NCBI RefSeq assembly: GCF_030209375.1
Contig: NZ_JARVSC010000005.1
Coordinates: 62,001 to 126,000 of the forward strand
DNA: 64,000 bases
Reading direction: 5' to 3'
Source: Plantibacter sp. ME-Dv--P-122b
GTDB lineage: Bacteria > Actinomycetota > Actinomycetes > Actinomycetales > Microbacteriaceae
Below the pieces are notes generated by a model that saw nothing but the letters and a program-made list of their open reading frames with translations, did no database searches and had not been told where the DNA came from. The position numbers and the translations under genes were made by a program. Positions 1 to 7,424 of this stretch are shown one piece after another; positions within the stretch are counted from its first letter, which is position 1; each line of letters opens with the position of its first letter.

Positions 1-195
1 GCTCCGGAGCAGCGAGAGCGCGTCTTCGACCTCATGGAACGCGCGGCGGGGAGCGAGGTCGCCGGCCTCGGCATCGGCCTCTCGACCTGCCGACGCATCG
101 TCGAGGCGCACGGTGGCCGGATCGAGATCGACGAGTCGGGGCTGGGGGGAGCGAGCGTCTGGTTCCTGTTGCCCGACGCCCGATCAGCGGGCTGA
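1..195 (+). CDS. Histidine kinase, C-terminal end only (5' truncated)
   Basis: The open frame enters from the left window edge and ends in TGA at 193-195, giving 64 residues. The stretch GLGIGLSTCRRIVEAHGG followed by a GGASVWFLLP ending is the G2 box and last beta strand of a HATPase_c domain, so this is the ATP-binding end of a sensor histidine kinase. Sensor, dimerisation domain and phospho-histidine lie outside the window, so the signal and partner regulator cannot be told. Its stop overlaps the 3' end of the convergent CGNR gene by 12 nt. It is not part of the complete two-component system at 1828-3856. Confidence 0.8.
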   Translation, partial: APEQRERVFDLMERAAGSEVAGLGIGLSTCRRIVEAHGGRIEIDESGLGGASVWFLLPDARSAG

Positions 196-729
196 GCCGC
201 CCGCGCGTGCGCGGTGTCTGCGGACGCCCGACCGGTTGGCGCACCGCACCGAGCAGTAGCGCTGACGGCCGTTGCGGGTGACGTCGACGACGACCCTGCG
301 GCACGTGTCGCCGGGCTCGGTCCCCGCGGCACACCGACCGAGACGCTGCATCCCCCTCGTCGTCAGGTGGAGGGCGGTCCCGACGCTGATCACGGCGGCG
401 AGGACCTCGGGGAGCGCCTGGTGCTCGTCGCGGTAGTGCAGGTGCCACCCCTCGCCGTCATGGTCCGTCAGCCGCGGGAACGCGGCCGCAGAAGCCATCT
501 GGCGGTTGAGCGCGTGCGCCCTGGCCTGATCGCCGGCCGCGTCGACGACGGCCAGCCAGTCGTCGACGACCAGGCGGACGCGGGCGTGGTCATGGGCGAC
601 CTCGGCGAAGGGCATCGTCATCCCGTGCTCGCGGGTGCGGGCGACGATGCCGTCCCGGTCGTCGGGCCAGTCGTTCGCCAGCGACGCGGCCAGGAGGACG
701 GCGTAGGAACCGTAAGGGTTGAGATGCAT
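184..729 (-). CDS. CGNR zinc-finger (ABATE-type) putative transcriptional regulator
   Basis: The 181-residue protein has an N-terminal ABATE-like region (roughly 1-120, rich in N and H) and a C-terminal zinc-binding segment with cysteines in CAAGTEPGDTC and CSVRCANR. The family signature CGNR reads CANR here, but all four cysteines and the NR are kept. Such proteins are thought to be stress-linked DNA-binding regulators in actinobacteria; no target is established. The ATG at 729 is 25 nt from the divergent ATG of the next small gene, so the two promoters must overlap and the CGNR protein could act on its neighbour (inference). Confidence 0.85.
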   Translation of the reverse strand: MHLNPYGSYAVLLAASLANDWPDDRDGIVARTREHGMTMPFAEVAHDHARVRLVVDDWLAVVDAAGDQARAHALNRQMASAAAFPRLTDHDGEGWHLHYRDEHQALPEVLAAVISVGTALHLTTRGMQRLGRCAAGTEPGDTCRRVVVDVTRNGRQRYCSVRCANRSGVRRHRARAGGSAR

Positions 730-754
730 AACGCCATTACATCATGGTGGAGTC

Positions 755-973
755 ATGACCCTCCTCGACGCACCCCCGGAGTCCTTCGAACCGTCACCGA
801 ACGCCCTCGACGCCTGCCTCCACGCCTGGGCGACGGAGTCGGCGCACACCACCTCGGAGGGGTCGCTGCGCTACCTCCGGTGCATCGCCTGCGGCAGTCG
901 TCGGGTGGAACTGCGACCCTACGACGACGCACCCACGGTCCCGGTCTCGCGTCGCGACATCCCGCCACGGTGA
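755..973 (+). CDS. Small CxxC protein of unknown function
   Basis: A 72-residue hypothetical protein. The ATG at 755 is preceded by GGTGGAG at a good distance; a TTG at 719 would extend the frame but has no ribosome site. The only recognisable feature is a CIACGSRR knuckle around residue 45, one half of a possible zinc ribbon or a redox pair. There is no signal peptide or membrane segment. It is divergent from the CGNR regulator and upstream of the AhpD-like gene, which seems to have its own promoter. No function is proposed. Confidence 0.6.
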   Translation: MTLLDAPPESFEPSPNALDACLHAWATESAHTTSEGSLRYLRCIACGSRRVELRPYDDAPTVPVSRRDIPPR

Positions 974-999
974 CGTCCTCCCGCCACGCGCGTTAGCGT
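970..999 (+). promoter_or_regulatory. Putative promoter of the AhpD-like gene
   Basis: GTGACG (970-975) and TAGCGT (994-999) are 18 nt apart and fit a housekeeping actinobacterial promoter. Transcription would start near 1006, leaving a leader of about 40 nt with GAGAGG before the ATG at 1047. The -35 lies in the last codons and stop of the upstream small gene. Confidence 0.4.
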
Positions 1000-1046
1000 T
1001 GGACCAGTGCACGCGGGACCGCCCGCCGATCGACGAGAGGAACCCC

Positions 1047-1511
1047 ATGAGCGCCGACGTCTGGCTCGACAAGGAATCACCCGAGGTCTATCAGGCGCTC
1101 GTGGAGACCGGACGTGCCGCGGGTCGCGCGGCACTCGACGCCGGCATCGACAAGCGGCTCATCGAGCTGATCCGGATCCGCGCCTCGCAGATCAACGGTT
1201 GCGCGTACTGCCTGCGCCTCCACGTCGCCGATGCGATCGCGCTCGGCGAGACCACGGAGCGCCTCGCCATCCTGTCCGCCTGGCGCGACAGCGAGTACTT
1301 CAGCCCGGTGGAGCAGGCCGCACTCGCGATCACCGAGGACGTCACCCTCATCGCGGACGTGCAGCACCGCCGACGCCTGCCGGACGACGACCTGTCGACG
1401 CTCACGAACGGTCAGATCGCCGCGGTCCGCTGGCTGGCGATCGTCATCAACGCCTTCAACCGCGTCTCGATCACGAGCCACTACCCGGTGCACCCGGAGC
1501 AAGCGGACTGA
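1047..1511 (+). CDS. Carboxymuconolactone decarboxylase / AhpD-like family protein
   Basis: The 154-residue protein carries the AhpD core: the helix after IELIRIRASQ leads into NGCAYCLRLH, giving Cys52, Cys55 and His59, the CxxC-x3-H redox centre. Family members act as peroxidase-linked disulfide reductants or as decarboxylases; the intact CxxC favours a thiol-redox role against peroxides. The start at 1047 is chosen over an upstream TTG at 999 because GAGAGG lies 6 nt before it and the TTG overlaps the -10 box. The 6 nt between its stop and the convergent small gene leave no room for a terminator. Confidence 0.85.
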   Translation: MSADVWLDKESPEVYQALVETGRAAGRAALDAGIDKRLIELIRIRASQINGCAYCLRLHVADAIALGETTERLAILSAWRDSEYFSPVEQAALAITEDVTLIADVQHRRRLPDDDLSTLTNGQIAAVRWLAIVINAFNRVSITSHYPVHPEQAD

Positions 1512-1517
1512 CGGCGC

Positions 1518-1703
1518 TCAGTCCTTCCGGCGCTTCGCGCCACGGAACCACGCTGCGACGCGGGTGCGCAGTCCGTCGGAGTACTCGTTCGAGAGGTCGA
1601 GGGTCTCCTTGCCGAGATCGCCGCCGTTCCTGATCGACTCGAGCGCACGCAGCGCCCGGGCCTCCTGCTCGGCGGCTCGCTTCCGGCGGTCCTCATCACC
1701 CAT
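1518..1703 (-). CDS. Small charged protein of unknown function (61 aa)
   Basis: A 61-residue protein, very rich in Arg, Lys, Glu and Asp, probably helical, ending in a basic tail (FRGAKRRKD). It is not recognised. It is called because the ATG at 1703 is preceded, on its own strand, by TAGGCT and exactly 6 nt, the leaderless arrangement used by many other genes here (-10 at 1710-1715). There are no membrane segments or cysteines. It could bind nucleic acid or be a ribosome-associated peptide; both are guesses. Confidence 0.6.
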   Translation of the reverse strand: MGDEDRRKRAAEQEARALRALESIRNGGDLGKETLDLSNEYSDGLRTRVAAWFRGAKRRKD

Positions 1704-1741
1704 GCGCCCAGCCTAGACGGGGGTCCACGCCGGACCGTCCC

Positions 1742-1779
1742 GCTTCAGCACTGCTTCAGCTTGTCCGCGCCAGACTGGG
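1742..1779 (+). promoter_or_regulatory. Direct-repeat operator/promoter of the two-component system
   Basis: GCTTCAG occurs at 1742-1748 and 1753-1759 (11-bp phase), then 12 nt, then AGACTGGG at 1772-1779. The same architecture is found upstream of the PepSY gene at 3862-3909. The 11-bp spacing is typical of tandem half-sites bound head-to-tail by OmpR-family dimers, so autoregulation is inferred. Confidence 0.65.
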
Positions 1780-1827
1780 ACGCGCCGCTCGACCGTCGAC
1801 CGGCACGGAGCCTGGAGGTTGCACCGG

Positions 1828-2505
1828 ATGCGGATACTCGTCGTGGACGATGAGGTGCGACTCGCCGAGGGTGTCCGGCGAGGGCTCGAAGCGGAGGGCT
1901 TCGCCGTCGACGTCGCTGCGAACGGGGTCGACGGCCTGTGGATGGCCGGCGAGCATCGTTACGACGCCATCATCCTCGACATCATGATGCCGGGCCTCAG
2001 CGGATACCGCGTCTGTCAGCAGCTCCGCGACGCGGGCGACTGGACCCCGATCCTCATGCTCACGGCGAAGGACGGCGACTGGGACCAGGTCGAAGCCCTC
2101 GACACCGGTGCCGACGACTTCCTGAGCAAACCCTTCTCCTTCGCGGTGCTCGTCGCGCGGATCCGCTCACTCGTCCGCCGTGGATCGCGGGAGCGGCCGG
2201 CGGTGCTCGAGGTCGGCGAACTGCGGCTCGACCCGGCGTCCAAGCAGGTCCACCGGGGCGACGTCCCGATCGACCTGACCTCGCGCGAGTTCGCGGTCCT
2301 CGAGTTCCTCATGCGACGCGGCGGCGAGGTGGTGTCGAAGCGTGAGGTCCTGCAGAACGTCTGGGACGACGACTTCGAGGGCGACCCCAACATCGTCGAG
2401 GTCTACGTCGGGCATCTCCGCAACAAGGTGGACCGCCCCTTCGAGCGCGCCTCGATCGAGACGGTGCGCGGGTTCGGATACCGGTTGGCGGGCGGGCGTG
2501 GCTGA
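1828..2505 (+). CDS. OmpR/PhoB-family response regulator
   Basis: The 225-residue regulator has a receiver domain (1-115) with the acidic pair in LVVDDE, phospho-acceptor Asp51 (AIILDIMMPG), the Thr of MLTAKD and the Lys of LSKPF. A winged-helix effector domain (about 128-222) ends in the typical RGFGYRL. The ATG at 1828 has GGAGG 9 nt upstream, so the TTG at 1819 is rejected. The downstream kinase overlaps by 8 nt, so the two are translationally coupled. The GCTTCAG repeats upstream and before the PepSY gene make this protein the likely binder of both sites. Confidence 0.95.
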   Translation: MRILVVDDEVRLAEGVRRGLEAEGFAVDVAANGVDGLWMAGEHRYDAIILDIMMPGLSGYRVCQQLRDAGDWTPILMLTAKDGDWDQVEALDTGADDFLSKPFSFAVLVARIRSLVRRGSRERPAVLEVGELRLDPASKQVHRGDVPIDLTSREFAVLEFLMRRGGEVVSKREVLQNVWDDDFEGDPNIVEVYVGHLRNKVDRPFERASIETVRGFGYRLAGGRG

Positions 2506-3856
2506 CGCCGGGCCGCACGAAGCGGTCGCGCCCCGGCGACGGCCGTGGCGCTCGGTCCGAGCCCGCGCGGCACTGGGATCGGTGCTCGCGGTCGGGCTCT
2601 TCCTCGGGGTCGGCTCCGTGGTGTTCGTCGGTCTGTTCTCCGCGGCGCTCCGTTCCGGCGTCGAACAGAGCGCCTCGGCCGAGGCCGAGAGCGCCTCGGC
2701 GCAGCTGGTCGCGGCGGACGCGACGACGCTGCCCGAGGACGACGGTCGACTCCTGGTCCTCGTCGAGGACGGCCGTGTCGTGGACCGGACGGACGACGAG
2801 ATCGAGCTTCCGACGCCGGTCCCGGACGGTGACGTGTTCGTCTCGGTCGTCGACGACGAGCCGGTGCTGTTCGCCAGTGAGGACGTCGACGTCGACGGGC
2901 GTGACCTGGTCGTCCTCGCGGGCCGCTCCCTCGAGGAGACCGACGACGCCGTCGGACTCGTGTCGATGCTCCTCCTCATCGCGGTGCCCGTGCTCGTCGC
3001 CCTCGTCGGCGGACTGACCTGGCTGCTCGTCGGCCGCGCGTTGGCGCCGGTGGAGCGGATCCGCCGTGAGGTCTCGGAGCTCGGGGCGGGCGAACTGCAC
3101 CGACGGATCGAGCTCCCCGGCACCGGCGACGAGATCGGTCGCCTCGCCGGGACGATGAACGGCATGCTCGAGCGGCTCGAGGACGCCCAGACCGCGCAGC
3201 GGCGGTTCGTGTCGGACGCCTCGCACGAGCTCCGTTCACCCCTTGCGGTGATCAGGCAGTACGCCGAGGTGGCGGCGCTCCACCCGGACCGGGTCGACCC
3301 GGCCGAGCTGTCCGCGACGGTCCTCGAGGAGGGCGCCAGGATGCAGGGGCTCGTCGAGTCGCTCCTCCTCCTCGCGAAGCTCGATGAAGGGGCGACGGGC
3401 ACCGCGCGGCGCACGGTCGACGTCGACGACCTCCTGTTGGCGGAGGCTGCTCGCCTCCGATCCGCAGGCGGACTGCGTGTCGAGTCCGCGGCCGTCGCGG
3501 CGGCGAGGGTCGACGGCGACGACGTCCTGCTCGCCCGGGTGGTGCGGAACCTCGTCGACAACGCCGTCCGGCACGCGCGATCCGTGGTCCGGCTCGGATC
3601 CGCCGCCGACGGCCGGTTCGTCAGGATCTCCGTGGAGGACGACGGCCCCGGTGTGCCGGTCGAGGACCGTTCACACGTGTTCGAACGGTTCGTCCGCCTC
3701 GACGAGAGCCGTTCGCGCGACGCCGGCGGGTCGGGCCTCGGCCTGGCGATCGCGGCCGACGTCGTGCGGCTGCACGGTGGGTCGATCGAACTCGGCGACA
3801 GCGCGCTCGGCGGGGCGGCGTTCATCGTCACGCTCCCGGCGTCGTCCGCTTCCTGA
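2498..3856 (+). CDS. Sensor histidine kinase, HAMP type
   Basis: Starting at the GTG overlapping the regulator's stop, the 452-residue protein shows TM1 (about 26-50), an extracytoplasmic loop of about 100 acidic residues, TM2 (about 157-180), a HAMP domain, HisKA with the phospho-acceptor His243 in FVSDASHELRSP, and a HATPase_c domain with N box (VRNLVDNAVRHA), G1 (EDDGPGVP), F box (FERFVR) and G2 (GGSGLGLAIA). All catalytic motifs are present. The loop rich in Asp and Glu could sense cations or envelope stress (inference). It forms one signalling unit with the regulator before it and the PepSY protein after it. Confidence 0.95.
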   Translation: MADAGPHEAVAPRRRPWRSVRARAALGSVLAVGLFLGVGSVVFVGLFSAALRSGVEQSASAEAESASAQLVAADATTLPEDDGRLLVLVEDGRVVDRTDDEIELPTPVPDGDVFVSVVDDEPVLFASEDVDVDGRDLVVLAGRSLEETDDAVGLVSMLLLIAVPVLVALVGGLTWLLVGRALAPVERIRREVSELGAGELHRRIELPGTGDEIGRLAGTMNGMLERLEDAQTAQRRFVSDASHELRSPLAVIRQYAEVAALHPDRVDPAELSATVLEEGARMQGLVESLLLLAKLDEGATGTARRTVDVDDLLLAEAARLRSAGGLRVESAAVAAARVDGDDVLLARVVRNLVDNAVRHARSVVRLGSAADGRFVRISVEDDGPGVPVEDRSHVFERFVRLDESRSRDAGGSGLGLAIAADVVRLHGGSIELGDSALGGAAFIVTLPASSAS

Positions 3857-3861
3857 ACGCG

Positions 3862-3909
3862 GTTTCAGCTCGCTTCAGGACCGCTTCAGCGCCCTTCGGA
3901 CAGTCTGGG
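3862..3909 (+). promoter_or_regulatory. Three-box GCTTCAG operator before the PepSY gene
   Basis: GTTTCAG (3862-3868), GCTTCAG (3872-3878) and GCTTCAG (3883-3889) are 10 and 11 bp apart. The last is followed after exactly 12 nt by AGTCTGGG (3902-3909), as at 1742-1779. A -10-like CAGTCT (3901-3906) lies 7 nt before the ATG at 3914, so the mRNA may be leaderless. It is the probable target of the regulator encoded at 1828. Confidence 0.65.
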
Positions 3910-3913
3910 GCAC

Positions 3914-4477
3914 ATGAACGAGCACACCGCCTCCCAGCCCACCGACCCCACGCAGCCCACCGCAGCCACCGAGCGCATCGAGCCCATCGAGCGCGTCGAG
4001 GCGACCGATCACACCGCCATCCCCGCGACCCCGGCGACCACGGCGAAGCCGGCCTTCTGGCGCCGGAAGCCCGTGTGGATCACCGCGATCGTCGTCGGCG
4101 CCCTCGCCCTCGGCGGAGCCGGTGCCGCCTACGCGGTGGACGAGTTCGGAGACGCCGACGACGATCGTGTCGCAGCGGCCTCCAGCACCGATCGCGACGG
4201 CGGCACCGCGATCGACGATGGTGACACCACAGCGGCCACCGACGACCGCGACACCCGTGACGCCGACGACGTGCCGCTCACCGACGCCGAGTTCGACGCG
4301 GCCTCGAAGGCTGCGCTCGCCGAGGCGAAGGGTGGCACCGTGACCGACGTCGACCGCAGCGACGACCCGGGCGAGGCGTTCGAGGTCGACGTCCTCCTCG
4401 AGAACGGCGACGAGCTCGAGGTGGCGCTCGACGCGGACTACGCCGTGGTCACGAGCGTGCTCGACCCGCGCGACTGA
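3914..4477 (+). CDS. Membrane-anchored PepSY-domain protein
   Basis: The 187-residue protein has a Pro/Thr-rich cytoplasmic N-terminus, RRK before one transmembrane helix (about 54-75), an acidic linker and a C-terminal PepSY-like fold (about 110-187: LTDAEFDAASKAALAEAKGG, then FEVDVLLENGDELEVALDADYAVV). PepSY domains are thought to restrain peptidases or bind small ligands at the envelope. PepSY genes next to OmpR-type systems are common in actinobacteria, and the shared repeat operator supports a regulon of just these genes. A strong hairpin terminator follows. Confidence 0.8.
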   Translation: MNEHTASQPTDPTQPTAATERIEPIERVEATDHTAIPATPATTAKPAFWRRKPVWITAIVVGALALGGAGAAYAVDEFGDADDDRVAAASSTDRDGGTAIDDGDTTAATDDRDTRDADDVPLTDAEFDAASKAALAEAKGGTVTDVDRSDDPGEAFEVDVLLENGDELEVALDADYAVVTSVLDPRD

Positions 4478-4501
4478 CGGACGCACCCCGCCGGGTGCGG
4501 A

Positions 4502-4549
4502 ACGACGAGGGCCGGACGGATTCCCAGGATTCCGTCCGGCTCTCGTCGT
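4502..4549. terminator. Bidirectional terminator between PepSY and DEAD-box genes
   Basis: ACGACGAGGGCCGGACGGA (4502-4520) pairs with 4531-4549 over 19 positions with a single G-U wobble, around a 10-nt loop. It sits in the convergent gap and can serve both genes. Confidence 0.75.
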
Positions 4550-4561
4550 GTGTGTGGCGTG

Positions 4562-6391
4562 CTAGGAACGCGGCTTGCGGTCGTACGAGCCGCCGCCCGT
4601 GCCGCCCTCGTCGTCGCGCCGGCGGGCCGGGCCGCCGCGGTCGGGACGGAGCTCGATGAGCTTGCCGCTGATGCGGGTGTTCTCGAGACGGTCGAAGACG
4701 TCGTTGCCGAGGCTCGCGGGGAGCTCGACGATCGAGAAGTCCGGCTTGATCTGGATCGCGCCGAAGTCCTCGCGCTTCAGGCCGCCCTCGTTCGCGAGCG
4801 CGCCCACGATCTGACGCGGGTCGACCTTCTGGCGACGACCCACCGCGATGCGGTACGGGGCCATCGGTCCGCTGGACGGACGGCTGCGACGCTCGGGACG
4901 GTCGCCCTGATCGCCACGGTCGCCGCGGTCGAAGCGCGAGCCGCGGTCACCGGAGTCGCGACGGTCGCGACCGGCGCGGTCGTTGCCACGGTTGGTGCTG
5001 TCGAACTCCTCGCGGCGGCGGCGCTCGTCCTCAGCCGAGAGGAGCAGCGGCGTCTCGCCCTGGGAGACGACGGCCAGGGCCGCGGCGACATCGGCCTCGG
5101 GGACGTCGTGGTGGGAGACGTAGTGGCCGATGATCTCGCGGAAGCGCTCGATGCGGTCGGTCTGGCCGAGTGCCTCGGTGATCGCGTCGTCGAAGCGGGT
5201 GAGGCGCGTGGCGTTGACGTCGTCGACGCTCGGCAGCTGCATCTGCGTGAGCGGCTGACGGGTGGCCCGCTCGATGGCCTTCAGCAGGTGGCGCTCGCGC
5301 GGCGTGACGAAGCTGATCGCGTCACCCGTGCGTCCGGCGCGGCCGGTGCGGCCGATGCGGTGCACGTAGGACTCGGTGTCGACGGGGATGTCGTAGTTGA
5401 CGACGTGGCTGATGCGCTCGACGTCGAGACCGCGCGCGGCGACGTCGGTCGCGACGAGGATGTCGAGCTTGCCGGCCTTCAGCTGGTTGACGGTCCGCTC
5501 GCGCTGCACCTGGGCGACATCGCCGTTGATGGCGGCCGCGGAGTAGCCGCGCGCCCGGAGCTTCTCCGCGAGCGTCTCGGTCTCGTTCTTCGTGCGCGTG
5601 AAGATGATCATCGCGCTGAAGTTCTCGGTCTCGAGGATGCGGGTCAGCGCGTCGACCTTCTGCGGGTACGAGACCGTGAGGTAGCGCTGCGTGATGCTGG
5701 CCGAGGTCGTGGTCTTCGTCTTGACCGTGATCTCTTCCGGGTTGTTCAGGTACTTCGCGGAGATGCGACGGATGGACGACGGCATCGTCGCGGAGAACAG
5801 TGCGACCTGCTTGTCCTTCGGGGTGTCGGCCAGGATCGTCTCGACGTCCTCGGCGAAGCCCATCTTCAGCATCTCGTCGGCCTCGTCGAGCACGAGGTAC
5901 TTGAGCTCCGTGAGGTCGAGGGTCTTCTTCTCCAGGTGGTCCATGATGCGACCCGGCGTGCCGACGACGATGTGGACGCCGCGACGGAGGGCCGACAGCT
6001 GGACGCCGTAGCCCTGGCCGCCGTAGACGGGCAGGACGTGGACGCCGCGCAGGTGCGTGGCGTACTTCTCGAACGCTTCGCAGACCTGGAGGGCGAGCTC
6101 ACGGGTGGGCGCGAGGACGAGCGCCTGCGGCGTCTTCTGCGTGATGTCGAGGCGGGACAGGATCGGGAGGGCGAACGCCGCCGTCTTGCCGGTGCCCGTC
6201 TGTGCGAGGCCGACGACGTCGCGTCCCTCAAGCAGCAGCGGGATGGTGGCCGCCTGGATGGCGGACGGGGTCTCGTAGCCGACGTCCTTGAGTACCTTGA
6301 GCACCGCGTCGTCGAGGCCGAGGTCGGAGAAGGTCTGCGTAGCGCCGGCGGGTTCCGCCTCGGGCTGCGTCGTGGAATCAGAAGACGTCAT
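4562..6391 (-). CDS. deaD: DEAD-box ATP-dependent RNA helicase with DbpA-type C-terminal domain
   Basis: The 609-residue helicase begins with a Q motif (FSDLGLDDAV ... GYETPSAIQ), Walker A AQTGTGKT (63-70), then PTRELA, DEAD, SAT and the HRIGRTGRAG motif of domain 2. After about residue 430 comes an Arg/Gly/Asp-rich linker and a DbpA-like RNA-binding domain (YRIAVGRRQKVDPRQIVGAL ... IVELPASL) and a basic tail. This is the CsdA/DeaD layout, used in ribosome assembly and RNA decay in the cold. The ATG at 6391 has AGGAG only 1 nt away but TACCGT 7 nt upstream, so a leaderless start is more likely than a Shine-Dalgarno one. Confidence 0.95.
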   Translation of the reverse strand: MTSSDSTTQPEAEPAGATQTFSDLGLDDAVLKVLKDVGYETPSAIQAATIPLLLEGRDVVGLAQTGTGKTAAFALPILSRLDITQKTPQALVLAPTRELALQVCEAFEKYATHLRGVHVLPVYGGQGYGVQLSALRRGVHIVVGTPGRIMDHLEKKTLDLTELKYLVLDEADEMLKMGFAEDVETILADTPKDKQVALFSATMPSSIRRISAKYLNNPEEITVKTKTTTSASITQRYLTVSYPQKVDALTRILETENFSAMIIFTRTKNETETLAEKLRARGYSAAAINGDVAQVQRERTVNQLKAGKLDILVATDVAARGLDVERISHVVNYDIPVDTESYVHRIGRTGRAGRTGDAISFVTPRERHLLKAIERATRQPLTQMQLPSVDDVNATRLTRFDDAITEALGQTDRIERFREIIGHYVSHHDVPEADVAAALAVVSQGETPLLLSAEDERRRREEFDSTNRGNDRAGRDRRDSGDRGSRFDRGDRGDQGDRPERRSRPSSGPMAPYRIAVGRRQKVDPRQIVGALANEGGLKREDFGAIQIKPDFSIVELPASLGNDVFDRLENTRISGKLIELRPDRGGPARRRDDEGGTGGGSYDRKPRS

Positions 6392-6412
6392 ACTCCTAAC
6401 GGTAGTCGCAAC

Positions 6413-6424
6413 GCAAGCGTTTGC
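6413..6424. promoter_or_regulatory. LacI-type operator-like palindrome upstream of the DEAD-box gene
   Basis: GCAAGCGTTTGC has the CG-centred dyad GCAAnCGnTTGC typical of LacI/GalR-family sites. It lies 21-32 nt upstream of the helicase start, between the expected -35 and -10. No LacI-family gene is in the window, so the assignment is tentative. Confidence 0.35.
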
Positions 6425-6483
6425 AGGACATGGTCTGGAGCCGACCCGTCCGCGTCGTCGCCCGAGGCGCTCGCCGCACCGCG

Positions 6484-7317
6484 CTACAGGCTGCCCCAGC
6501 GCGCCCGGGCGCCGCAGAAGAGTCCGTAGGCGATGAGCCCGACGCCGACGACGAGCAGGATGACGACACCGAAGGGGAGCGCGGCCAACGCCGAGATAGC
6601 GCCGTCCATGCCGGAGGCCTTCTCGGGGTCCTGGGTGGCGGCCGCGACGATGAAGAGGATCCCGACCGTGATGAGCGCGACGCCCTTCGCGACCCATCCG
6701 ACGATCCCGAGCACGACGACGGCGCGCTTCGTCGTGCCGGTGGGCGGGTGCACGTCCTCGAGGAACTTCTGCGTGACGCCCTTGAAGACGAAGAAACCGC
6801 CGATGCCGATGACCACCAGGCCGACGGCGATGACGACGAACACGCCGCCGGGGGAGGACAGGAGCGTGGCCGTGAGGCCCTGGCTGGACTGCGAGGAGTC
6901 CTGGCTGCCACCGAGGGCGAAGGTCAACGCGGTCGAACCGACGGCGAGGTAGGCGATCGCGCGTCCGGCGGTCGAGATCCGCTTGCTCCACCGCTTGCGG
7001 GTGTCGGATTCGCGCACGAGGAATGCGGAGATCGCCGTCCAGAGACCGAGCGCGAACAGGCCGAGGGCGACGACCCAGATGATCACGATCCCGCCGGGCG
7101 TGCCTGCAAGCGTCTTCAGCGCACCCGACTGGTCCGCGTCACCGCCGCCGCCGGACCCGCCAGCACCGGCCACGGCGATCGAGATCACGATCCCGCCGAT
7201 GAGCACGTGCAGCAAGCCGTTGACGGCATGTCCTGCGTGGGCGAGGGTGCGGAGGGTCGTGCTGTTCTTGGCGGTTCCAGCGGCTTGGTCTGCGGCGGCG
7301 CGTGCGTTCTCAGGCAT
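6484..7317 (-). CDS. DUF1206 multi-pass membrane protein
   Basis: The 277-residue protein has about six hydrophobic helices arranged as three similar two-helix units, each containing a small-residue pattern with GxxxG-like spacing, as in DUF1206. The biochemical role of the family is not known. The start at 7317 (PENARAAADQAAG) is taken because upstream residues of the open frame are Arg/Pro-rich non-coding-like sequence. It lies upstream of the helicase on the same strand, 92 nt apart, and is divergent from the hydrolase gene at 7425. Confidence 0.85.
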   Translation of the reverse strand: MPENARAAADQAAGTAKNSTTLRTLAHAGHAVNGLLHVLIGGIVISIAVAGAGGSGGGGDADQSGALKTLAGTPGGIVIIWVVALGLFALGLWTAISAFLVRESDTRKRWSKRISTAGRAIAYLAVGSTALTFALGGSQDSSQSSQGLTATLLSSPGGVFVVIAVGLVVIGIGGFFVFKGVTQKFLEDVHPPTGTTKRAVVVLGIVGWVAKGVALITVGILFIVAAATQDPEKASGMDGAISALAALPFGVVILLVVGVGLIAYGLFCGARARWGSL

Positions 7318-7424
7318 CAGACCACGGTAGCGGCCGGGTTCCCGCCCAGCAGGGGGGTTGCGCGCCGTGCCGGTGGACGGGCGTCGTCGATCGAGCACCG
7401 ATCCGAGCGGCACCCCGCTTCCGA

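Noticed and set aside
719-754. TTG start for the small CxxC protein
   Set aside because: It overlaps the start of the divergent CGNR gene and has no ribosome site; ATG 755 does.
4550-6529. 659-codon + strand frame over the DEAD-box helicase
   Set aside because: Shadow frame with no domain; the helicase on the - strand has all motifs.
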